In this document: piece after piece, positions 1 through 5,637 of the stretch
Numbering within the stretch: position 1 is the first letter of the stretch
Layout of the letters: the number at the start of each line of letters is the position of its first letter
Assembly: GCA_020346805.1 (NCBI GenBank)
Contig: CP070790.1
Location: 3,641,056-3,646,743 of the forward strand
Source of the DNA: Planctomycetota bacterium
Lineage (GTDB): Bacteria; Planctomycetota; Phycisphaerae; UBA1845; PWPN01
Length of the DNA stretch: 5,688 nt
Direction of reading: 5' to 3'
The notes under the pieces: model-generated
Told to the model about the DNA's origin: nothing
Seen by the model: only the letters and a program-made list of their open reading frames with translations
Database searches by the model: none
Translations under genes and position numbers: made by a program

Positions 1-2
1 AC

Positions 3-557
3 GGCTACCACGAGGCGCATGGCACACTGAAGAGCTACGGCGGCGGCAGGGTCCGCCCGCACACACAGCGGCGGATCCTCGCCTTCCTCGAGTGGGCCGA
101 ACGGGCCCTGCCCGTCGATCCGGACCGGGTGATGCTGTACGGATCGGACGGAGCGGCGCTGCTGGGGCTGTGCTGCCCGGAGCGGTTCGCGTACGTTCTG
201 ACTACCCGATTCGGGGCCCTTGTGCTGGCCAAGGACGCGCCCCTGCGCTTCGGCAAGCCGTGGGGCCCAAGAGATGCGACAATCACCGACGAGGCGGGGC
301 GCGGCGAGTGGGGCTGGGCCATGCTGGACAAGGTGGCGCTGGCCTGCCGGGCGAAGGACCTGCCGGCCTTCTACTGCCGCGGCTACAGCTGGGGCCGGCA
401 CCGGATAGCCCCGTACAGGGGCGAAGGCCGATTCTATGACGCCATGCGCAAGGCCAACCATCCCATCGTCGCCAACTGGACCTGGGCCAGCGGCCAACTG
501 CTGCCGCCGGACAAGTACACCGGCACCTGGCGCGGCCAGGTGTGGACCCGGCATTAA
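3..557 (+). CDS. Probable alpha/beta-hydrolase-fold (esterase/peptidase-like) protein, 5' and 3' truncated
   Basis: An open frame enters from the left edge and runs in phase from base 3, with codons almost all ending in G or C, which marks it as the coding frame of this GC-rich stretch. The first residues read GYHEAHGT, then TQRRILAFLEWAERALPVDPDRV, LYGSDGAALLGL and PERFAYV. This is the order seen in secreted esterase/prolyl-oligopeptidase-like hydrolases (helix, DPDRV strand, nucleophile elbow, PERFA). Later W-rich blocks (GEWGWAMLDKVAL, FYDAMRKANHP, YTGTWRGQVWTR) fit the C-terminal half of such proteins. The usual GxSxG elbow is not intact: the sequence is G-S-D-G-A, and no obvious catalytic His follows FYDAMRKANHP. 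It may therefore be a non-catalytic member, or my family call may be wrong. True homology ends near base 551. The last codon (CAT, His) and the TAA stop at 555-557 belong to the adjoining antisense symporter DNA, so the native C-terminus is missing. The native start lies outside the window. Confidence 0.5.
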   Translation, partial: GYHEAHGTLKSYGGGRVRPHTQRRILAFLEWAERALPVDPDRVMLYGSDGAALLGLCCPERFAYVLTTRFGALVLAKDAPLRFGKPWGPRDATITDEAGRGEWGWAMLDKVALACRAKDLPAFYCRGYSWGRHRIAPYRGEGRFYDAMRKANHPIVANWTWASGQLLPPDKYTGTWRGQVWTRH

Positions 558-2058
558 ATCGCCACCAGAGGAATTTAAACATATTAGGCAACAGGAAGCC
601 GGCGGTCAGGCCCATCATCAACCAATCCCAGATATCGTTAATGTTCTTGGAGGTTTGGGCCAGGCCGAATCCGCAACATACCAGGAAAATGATGAATCCC
701 CAACTGGCGAAGATCAGTTCCCGATTCTTGGCTTTGGGTCGAAGGAAGGCCTGATAAATGTCCCGCGTGAAAAATCCGGTGGCCATGTTGACGAAGGAAT
801 CGAAGGTGGACATCGACGCCGCTATCAGGGCCACAATAATCAATCCGCGGAATCCCGGATGTACCATCAGCAGCAACACCGCCGGTAATATTCGCTCGGG
901 ATTGACCGTACTGTGATAACTGACTAATTTGAGTTTGATTTTCCAATTCTTGGGGCCAACAATATTTTTAAGCTCGCTGACCAATTGGGGGTGTTGATCC
1001 GGATTATTTATAACGCCGGCCAAAGTATCATCCCATTGGGTTTCGGGGATTTCGCCCAGATGCTCCCGCACCACTTCCGCTGAATCCGCCAGGACCTGCT
1101 GATCGGGGAAGATTTTATGGACCATAAAAAGTCCCAAAACGGCAAAGCTCATCATTAACGGCCAGCGTATCATCATCACCGCAGTCCAGACGAAGCTCAG
1201 CTTGCCGCATTCGCGTTCATTCCGGGCCCCAAAGAATTTGGGATCGGCCCCGGCTCCGATACCACCAATGATATTTCGCATCAGATAGAACAAGGCTAAC
1301 ATGAACAGCGGTTCATAGTCTTTATAGCCGGGAGGCATGTTGACCTGTAAATGGGGTACCGAACTTATCCATCTGGCGTTACCGGTTACGCTTTGGGCCA
1401 ACTCTCCTAAAGAGCCGTCGTAACTGTTGATCTGCAGGGTGGCCATTACCGCCATGGCGATCACCGCTGTTAAAATAATCAACGATTGAAAAAGATCGGT
1501 ATAAACCACGCCGTAAAACCCGGAAGCCATGGTATATATGGCCGCACAACTGAGTAATAGAATTGCACACCAGTTTGGTGAAAGGGGAAGAAATGTGGAA
1601 AGGAATATTCCCACACCGGTGACCATATAAGCCTGCATACCGATGACCATCATGGTTATGGTAAAGGAGGCGATCACCCGGGCCGCCTGTCCACCGATCC
1701 CTGCTCCGAAGCGATAAACGTTCCACTCCGCCCCGGTCATGCAATTGCTGCGCCGATGCCACTTGCCCATGAAGGCCATCAGAAAGGGCAAGACCAATGC
1801 CGCCCCGCCGCGAAATTCGATGAACAGACCCCGCGGGCCGAGCATGAACAGAAATGAGGTGATGATCATGGTACCGGTGATGTCCAGAAAGGACGCGGTT
1901 CTTGAAATACCCAGTGCCCACCATGGCAGTCTTTTGCCACCCAAGAAGTAATCCTCCAGGCTGGCCGATGCCATCTTGCGAAGGAACAAGCCCAGGCTGA
2001 TGAGTACGATGACGTAGAATGCGATGACTGTATAATCGATGTTATTGAGGTGGCTCAA
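283..2058 (-). CDS. Sodium:solute symporter family transporter (paralogue 1), C-terminally truncated and fused to unrelated sequence
   Basis: SSS family (TC 2.A.21, LeuT fold), a Na+-coupled uptake carrier of the inner membrane; substrate unknown. The start is TTG at 2056-2058: an in-frame TAG lies five codons upstream, no other start falls between, and AGGGA (2068-2072) sits 9 nt away. Residues 1-504 (547-2058) align gaplessly with the downstream-lying paralogue at about 63% identity. Visible landmarks are an N-terminal helix (about 8-26), YFLGGKRLPWWALG (37-50), the core helix containing LDITGTM (58-64), the loop GKWHRRSNCMTGAEW (98-112), GADPKFFGARNERECG (270-285), and AASMSTFD (413-420), whose S417/T418 match the Na2-site Ser pair of the family. 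The last genuine helix ends near 497. Residues 505-591 (283-546) are only the antisense of the hydrolase frame and are Arg/Pro/Cys-rich nonsense. The protein thus keeps the ten core helices but lacks the C-terminal accessory helices and the FYRTTRPFG segment. It carries Arg at 53 where the paralogue has Gly. It is probably the second gene of a symporter operon. Confidence 0.85.
   Translation of the reverse strand: MSHLNNIDYTVIAFYVIVLISLGLFLRKMASASLEDYFLGGKRLPWWALGISRTASFLDITGTMIITSFLFMLGPRGLFIEFRGGAALVLPFLMAFMGKWHRRSNCMTGAEWNVYRFGAGIGGQAARVIASFTITMMVIGMQAYMVTGVGIFLSTFLPLSPNWCAILLLSCAAIYTMASGFYGVVYTDLFQSLIILTAVIAMAVMATLQINSYDGSLGELAQSVTGNARWISSVPHLQVNMPPGYKDYEPLFMLALFYLMRNIIGGIGAGADPKFFGARNERECGKLSFVWTAVMMIRWPLMMSFAVLGLFMVHKIFPDQQVLADSAEVVREHLGEIPETQWDDTLAGVINNPDQHPQLVSELKNIVGPKNWKIKLKLVSYHSTVNPERILPAVLLLMVHPGFRGLIIVALIAASMSTFDSFVNMATGFFTRDIYQAFLRPKAKNRELIFASWGFIIFLVCCGFGLAQTSKNINDIWDWLMMGLTAGFLLPNMFKFLWWRFNAGSTPGRARCRCTCPAAAVGRWPRSSWRRWDGWPCAWRHRIGLRPCTGLSGAGPSCSRGSRRPAGPSPGRPAPPCPAWPSPTRRAPPRR
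547..551. other. Chimeric junction joining two unrelated sequences
   Basis: Left of this point the plus-strand hydrolase frame is GC-rich and coherent up to Arg (549-551). Right of it the minus-strand symporter frame is coherent up to Gly504 (547-549). The five bases CCCGG fit both sides, so the breakpoint lies within this microhomology or fortuitous overlap. The paralogous symporter at 2091-4100 continues for 165 residues past the equivalent point (A503 codon at 2592-2594), which shows exactly where symporter 1 stops being symporter. Composition falls from about 70% GC (61-120) to a much lower, mixed value (23 of 60 in 901-960). An assembly chimera and a genuine rearrangement both remain possible. 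Confidence 0.75.
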
Positions 2059-2083
2059 GTCTGCACGTCCCTACGAATTTAAT

Positions 2084-2112
2084 CGCAGCCTTAGTCTGGC
2101 TGCGGTTTTTTT
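2084..2112 (+). terminator. Hairpin plus T7 tract, intrinsic-terminator-like, oriented opposite to the genes
   Basis: CGCAGCC (2084-2090) and GGCTGCG (2098-2104) form a perfect 7-bp stem with a 7-nt loop, followed on the plus strand by G and seven T (2106-2112). This is a textbook Rho-independent terminator for transcription moving rightwards, but both flanking genes run leftwards. On the minus strand the same hairpin overlaps the last codons and stop of symporter 2 (the T tract is the complement of its Lys-Lys codons) and is followed only by ATTAAATT. Readthrough into symporter 1 is therefore likely, possibly reduced. It could stop antisense RNA. Confidence 0.5.
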
Positions 2113-4100
2113 ATCGAATCCGGGGCTATGTAACCGGGATTTTCCACGCCTTCCCGTGCCGGGGGGAGTTGCTTATACCAGGTAAAGTACAGCACGATCT
2201 GACAAATAATAAAAATCGGCAGGGTAACCCAGAAGGAAGTCCAGGACCGAATAAGCAACTGCATGGGTACCAGAAATAGAGTGATCTGCCAGAGCAGGCC
2301 TACAGGCAAACTGATGATATCGTAAAAATGCTCGCGATTAACGGCTTTGCGTTCTTCGGGGGTCAACCGTTTCTTGTATGGTCCCCATAGTCCGAACGGT
2401 CTGGTGGTACGGTAAAAGTGCTCCAATACCTTGTCCGCGGTTGGTGGGGTTGCATAAGTACCGATTAAAAGTCCGATGAATGAGATGCCGGTTAAAATGA
2501 CAAACTGTAGAACCGCGTGGAGATCGGGATAGACGGCCCGTTGTATAAATGCGCCCACTACCCCAATGGCCGAACTGACTATCACCCCACCGGCATTAAA
2601 CCGCCACCAGCATAGCCGGCAAACGCCACCTAACAATCCCCCCGCGGTCAGACCCATGATTACCCAGTTCCAGATGTCGTTAATGTTCTTGGTATACTGA
2701 GCCAGGCCAAACCCGAAGATCACCATAAATATAATGAAACCATAACTTGCGAAGATCAGCTCCCGATTTTTGGCCCTTCTCCGAATGTATGCCTGATAAA
2801 TATCCCGGGTGAAAAATCCGGTGGCCAGATTGACGGTCATGTCAAAGGTGGACATCGAGGCCGCCAGCAGGGCGATCAACAGTAAACCGCGAAATCCCGG
2901 TGGTATCTTATACAGCAGAACCGCCGGTAAAATACGTTCGGGATTGACTGTGCCGTGGTAACTGACCAGCTTGATCTTGGTATTTAGATCTTGTTCACCG
3001 AGGACACCTTTTAGATCTTCAAGAAATCCGGGATATTTATCCGTGTGCCTCATCGCATAAGTAACTCTCTCTTCCCAGTCCGATTCTGAAATATCGCCCA
3101 GATGCTGCCGGATGATGACTGCCGAATCATTCATTACTCCCTGGTCGGGAAACATTTTGTTAATCATAAACATGCCCAGCACAGCAAAGCCCATCATCAT
3201 CGGCCAGCGGACCATAATCGACAAGCCGTTTATATAAGACAGTGTGCCGCATTCCCGTTCGTTGCGGGCTCCAAAATACTTGGGGTCCGCCCCGGAGCCC
3301 ATGCCCGCAATAACATTGCGTAGCATGTAGAAAAAAGCGAACATGATCAGACTTTGCTGGGCCTCATAACCTTTAGGTAACGTAACTTTCGCATGAGGTA
3401 TTGAACTCATCCATCGGCCGTTACCGGTGACTTGTTCGGCCAGGGCGGCCAGGGAGCCGCCGTAATCGTTAAGCTGCAGGACGGCCATGATCACGATGGC
3501 CACCACCGCCACCATAATAATGCAGGTTTGGAGGATATCGGTGTAAACCACCCCGTAGAAACCCGACATCATGGTGTAAATAGTAGCCACCAAAATCATC
3601 ATCGCCGCGCATTGATTGGGGGTGTAGTCCAGGAACATTGACAGAAACAATCCCACCCCTTTGACCATATAGGCCAGCATGCCGATGGTGGTTAGTGTCA
3701 CCAATAAGGCGGCAATAATACGGGTGGCCTGACCGCCGGCGGTCGAACCGAAGCGGTAGATGTTCCACTCTGCCCCGGTCATGCAGTTGCTTCGTCGGTG
3801 CCACTTACCTATGTACACCATTAAAAAAGTCAGGACCAGCACCGCACCCCCGCGAAACTCGATGAACAGACCCCGCGGGCCCAGCATATAAAGGAAGGAA
3901 ACGATGATCATGGTCCCGGTTATGTCCAGCCATTGGGCGGTACCTGTAATGCCCAGGGCCCACCAGGGTAATTTCTTGCCTCCCAGAAAGTAGTCTTCCA
4001 AACTGGCTGACGCCCGGCGCTTTAAGTAGAAACCCATGCATACAAGAACTGCCAGGTAAATGAATATTACCGACAAATCGACGGTGTTCAGATATTGCAA
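2091..4100 (-). CDS. Sodium:solute symporter family transporter (paralogue 2), complete
   Basis: A complete SSS-family (TC 2.A.21) Na+-coupled carrier of 669 residues; substrate not deducible. I chose TTG at 4098-4100: GGGAG (4108-4112) lies 7 nt upstream, and the resulting N-terminus MQYLNTVDLSVIF aligns residue for residue with MSHLNNIDYTVIA of the neighbour. A longer reading from GTG at 4161-4163 is open but has no ribosome-binding site. Predicted topology is an N-terminal helix (8-25), core helices near 45-72, 80-98, 123-150, 160-182, 186-210, 249-272, 288-313, 389-420, 449-468 and 475-497, then accessory helices near 506-524, 530-550, 606-628 and 633-654. Basic loops fall on the cytoplasmic side. 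AASMSTFD (413-420) contains the Na2-type Ser/Thr pair. A hydrophilic, probably periplasmic loop spans about 314-388. The cytoplasmic segment with FYRTTRPFGLWGPY (562-575) is typical of the family's C-terminal region. The gene lies 32 nt before symporter 1, so the two are probably cotranscribed. Its own promoter is likely in 4101-4440. Confidence 0.92.
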   Translation of the reverse strand: MQYLNTVDLSVIFIYLAVLVCMGFYLKRRASASLEDYFLGGKKLPWWALGITGTAQWLDITGTMIIVSFLYMLGPRGLFIEFRGGAVLVLTFLMVYIGKWHRRSNCMTGAEWNIYRFGSTAGGQATRIIAALLVTLTTIGMLAYMVKGVGLFLSMFLDYTPNQCAAMMILVATIYTMMSGFYGVVYTDILQTCIIMVAVVAIVIMAVLQLNDYGGSLAALAEQVTGNGRWMSSIPHAKVTLPKGYEAQQSLIMFAFFYMLRNVIAGMGSGADPKYFGARNERECGTLSYINGLSIMVRWPMMMGFAVLGMFMINKMFPDQGVMNDSAVIIRQHLGDISESDWEERVTYAMRHTDKYPGFLEDLKGVLGEQDLNTKIKLVSYHGTVNPERILPAVLLYKIPPGFRGLLLIALLAASMSTFDMTVNLATGFFTRDIYQAYIRRRAKNRELIFASYGFIIFMVIFGFGLAQYTKNINDIWNWVIMGLTAGGLLGGVCRLCWWRFNAGGVIVSSAIGVVGAFIQRAVYPDLHAVLQFVILTGISFIGLLIGTYATPPTADKVLEHFYRTTRPFGLWGPYKKRLTPEERKAVNREHFYDIISLPVGLLWQITLFLVPMQLLIRSWTSFWVTLPIFIICQIVLYFTWYKQLPPAREGVENPGYIAPDSIKKPQPD

Positions 4101-4195
4101 AACGAATCTCCCATAACTGTGTGGGTCAGCCTGGTCGGGGACATTGGGATAGGTCCCGTACACACGGGGAGGCAGGCACTAACCTCGTGGTGCAT

Positions 4196-4224
4196 ATCCT
4201 AACCGCCGGCTTGGCTGCGCCAAG
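4196..4224 (-). promoter_or_regulatory. Candidate promoter with overlapping palindrome upstream of symporter 2
   Basis: On the minus strand TTGGCG (4218-4223) and TAGGAT (4196-4201) are 16 nt apart, each matching four of six positions of the sigma70-type consensus. The -35 half lies inside the perfect inverted repeat CTTGGC-GCA-GCCAAG (4210-4224), a position suited to a repressor operator. Transcription would begin near 4188, giving a leader of about 90 nt. These are weak matches, and non-proteobacterial promoters may differ. Confidence 0.25.
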
Positions 4225-4260
4225 AGGGAATTGAAATACACCGGCAATCGGGAATTCGAA

Positions 4261-4300
4261 CCTCTGGTGAGAGGCCCCGAATCCCGGGGGTATGGGGCCT
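4261..4300 (-). other. Two mutually exclusive hairpins in the intergenic region
   Basis: CCTCT/AGAGG (4261-4265 with 4270-4274, 4-nt loop) and AGGCCCC/GGGGCCT (4272-4278 with 4294-4300, 15-nt loop) share bases 4272-4274, so an RNA could form only one at a time in full. Such an arrangement is seen in attenuators, but no poly-U run follows and no leader peptide is evident, so function is unproven. Confidence 0.3.
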
Positions 4301-4436
4301 TAAAGATAGCCGTTTTAAGCGCGAATTCGATGATATCCGGATAGCTTCCGACCTTTCCAGGGGTATGGTTGGTTATTGTAAAACCCGGATTTCGGGGAGT
4401 ACGAAATGTCTGTCGTGGTACTAATTTGGTAGGGAG

Positions 4437-4487
4437 ATAAATGAAAGGGGATACGACGACATCTGAGACGGGTGCCGTCGTATCCCC
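4437..4487 (-). terminator. Probable intrinsic terminator of the lipoprotein gene
   Basis: A perfect 12-bp inverted repeat, GGGGATACGACG (4447-4458) and CGTCGTATCCCC (4476-4487), lies 18 nt past the stop codon of the minus-strand gene at 4506. On the minus strand it is followed by TTTCATTTAT, a short interrupted T-rich tail. The 17-nt loop can add four more pairs after one mismatch. Position, stem length and tail support termination before the symporter operon, though the U tract is imperfect. Confidence 0.7.
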
Positions 4488-4505
4488 CGGAGTTAGTAAC
4501 GATTG

Positions 4506-5399
4506 TTATATGGCTTCGAGAGCGGCCAGGGCTGCATCCAAATCTTCCAGACTTACCGTGAATGTCCGTCCCCCCGCAATACTTACCTGGACTTCACCGG
4601 TAGTCGGTGAGTTTTCATTGAAAGTCAGCGTCATGGTACGAATATCTGAGCCGGAAACGGTCATGCTTCCCTCGAAGGGTATGAACGATCCGTAAATTAA
4701 TACCGCCACTTTGACATTGGTCATCTCCACATTGAAGGACCATCCGGTGGAGTCAGCCACCGATCCGGTAAAGGTCGAGATAGTGGTGATCCAGTTGACC
4801 GTGTCGTAGCTGCAGGTTCCGTTGCCATCGGTGCTGGTGGCGAAACCGTTGGCTACCCAGGTCAGATCCCAACTGCCGGTTAAACCGATTGATGTCCCCA
4901 GGTTGTAAACGATATTGGCACTCCCATCGAGCGACTCGTCGTTGCAGGTCAGGTTGTTGAATTGAAGGTTGATGGTTTTGTTTGGTCGATCGAATGTACC
5001 AGTAGCGCTGCCCGAGCCGACCAGGGTATGTGTTCCATCCTGGGATACCAGAGCGGTGCAGGATTCTGGGCCAAAATCCACGGTCAGTGTGAGAGGTTCA
5101 CTATCCAATAGCGAACCGGTTTTGGTTACCGTGGGGCAGGTTCCAAAGGTAATGTCACTGGCGACGCTTTGACTGCTGCCGTTTACCAAATCCCCGGTGG
5201 AAGCCTGGGTGGTGAAGGCCCCGTTGCTCAGCCCGCCGGCGGATTTGGCAGCGTAAGAGATGGCGGCATTTTCTTTGTCGGATAAGTCGGTTGTGTCGAT
5301 CGGATCGGCGGGAGTGGTCGGACAGCCTTGGCCGATCATCAATGGTAAGATCAAGGTGATTATTATTGTAGCTGTTATAATTCGCAGCTTAGTCCTCAT
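4506..5399 (-). CDS. Predicted lipoprotein / secreted beta-rich protein of unknown function
   Basis: 297 residues; I do not recognise a named family. The start is ATG at 5397-5399, preceded by AAGGAG (5407-5412) with a 7-nt spacer. An ATG 16 codons further upstream has no such site and would bury the signal sequence. Residues 1-25 form a signal peptide: RTKLR, a hydrophobic stretch (7-22), then IGQG followed by Cys26, which could be lipidated. The residue at -3 is Gly rather than the usual Leu, so the lipobox is unorthodox. A Pro/Thr/Asp-rich linker follows (27-40). The rest is Ser/Thr/Gly/Asp-rich with alternating strand-like segments, few Lys or Arg, and four more cysteines (88, 114, 152, 196) that could form two disulfides. 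FGTCPTVT and LTVDFGPESCTA (85-92, 104-115) recall the Cys-bearing beta-sandwich pattern of many environmental lipoproteins, which is inference only. The C-terminus (LEDLDAALAALEAI) is a likely helix. A periplasmic or cell-surface location is expected. It has its own terminator and is not evidently linked to the symporters in function. Confidence 0.8.
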   Translation of the reverse strand: MRTKLRIITATIIITLILPLMIGQGCPTTPADPIDTTDLSDKENAAISYAAKSAGGLSNGAFTTQASTGDLVNGSSQSVASDITFGTCPTVTKTGSLLDSEPLTLTVDFGPESCTALVSQDGTHTLVGSGSATGTFDRPNKTINLQFNNLTCNDESLDGSANIVYNLGTSIGLTGSWDLTWVANGFATSTDGNGTCSYDTVNWITTISTFTGSVADSTGWSFNVEMTNVKVAVLIYGSFIPFEGSMTVSGSDIRTMTLTFNENSPTTGEVQVSIAGGRTFTVSLEDLDAALAALEAI

Positions 5400-5637
5400 A
5401 CCGTATCTCCTTTTAGTTTGAGGGATTACGGGTGTGACACGCCTCATTCAAAGTGTGTATATATGCCCTTCAAATCATCGACCGGGTAGTTAGTGGGCTT
5501 TAGCTTCCGCAAATGATTGGAAACGCCAGATAATGTTTTTTAAGAATGGCAATTAATGAAGCTGCTCTGTCCGACAGCTTTGTGTGTTTGTGGTGTCTGA
5601 CTTAATTCCGCCATTAAATATGTGCATGTTCACCAAT
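5400..5637. other. Non-coding region upstream of the lipoprotein gene
   Basis: These 238 bases hold no supported gene. Next to the start lies the ribosome-binding site AAGGAG (5407-5412). An AT-rich TATATA element occurs near 5456-5464 on the minus strand and could be part of a promoter, but no good -35 box is at the right distance. A 6-bp inverted repeat, AAGCTG (5559-5564) and CAGCTT (5575-5580), lies 58-80 bases after the possible stop codon at 5638. It could be a weak terminator for a gene entering from the right, though no T run follows it on the minus strand. Confidence 0.5.

Larger units (their letters stand above)
4101..4440. other. Non-coding leader/intergenic region upstream of the symporter pair
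   Basis: I see no gene in these 340 bases. On the minus strand they must hold the promoter and leader of symporter 2. Visible structure includes the ribosome-binding site GGGAG (4108-4112); a 5-bp hairpin CCCGT/ACGGG (4155-4168); a perfect 6-bp inverted repeat (4210-4224); two overlapping hairpins (4261-4274 and 4272-4300); and two short direct repeats each present twice about 72 bp apart, GAATTCGA at 4252 and 4323 and GGGGTATGG at 4287 and 4360. A second possible minus-strand -10 box, TACAAT (4375-4380), has no convincing -35 partner. If that one is used, the leader would be more than 250 nt and would contain all these hairpins. Confidence 0.6.

Noticed and set aside
283..546. Novel C-terminal domain on symporter 1
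   Set aside because: It is the antisense of the GC-rich hydrolase coding frame and is low-complexity Arg/Pro/Cys sequence created by the junction, not a domain.
129..557. Hydrolase gene starting at ATG 129
   Set aside because: The same frame is open and coherent from base 3 with family-like sequence before this ATG, so the Met is internal and the real start lies outside the window.
2091..4163. Longer symporter 2 starting at GTG 4161-4163
   Set aside because: No ribosome-binding site precedes it, the extra 21 residues are hydrophilic and absent from the paralogue, and TTG at 4100 has GGGAG at ideal spacing and the matching N-terminus.
4248..4275. tRNA T-arm-like sequence around TTCGAA
   Set aside because: The bases on each side of the putative T-loop do not pair on either strand, and there is no acceptor stem or anticodon arm around it.
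4441..4695. Open plus-strand frame opposite the lipoprotein gene
   Set aside because: It begins in the terminator hairpin and runs antisense to the real gene, with no ribosome-binding context or recognisable protein; it is a shadow frame.
4506..5447. Longer lipoprotein gene starting at ATG 5445-5447
   Set aside because: No ribosome-binding site; it would add 16 residues including several Arg before an otherwise standard signal peptide. ATG at 5399 has AAGGAG 7 nt upstream.
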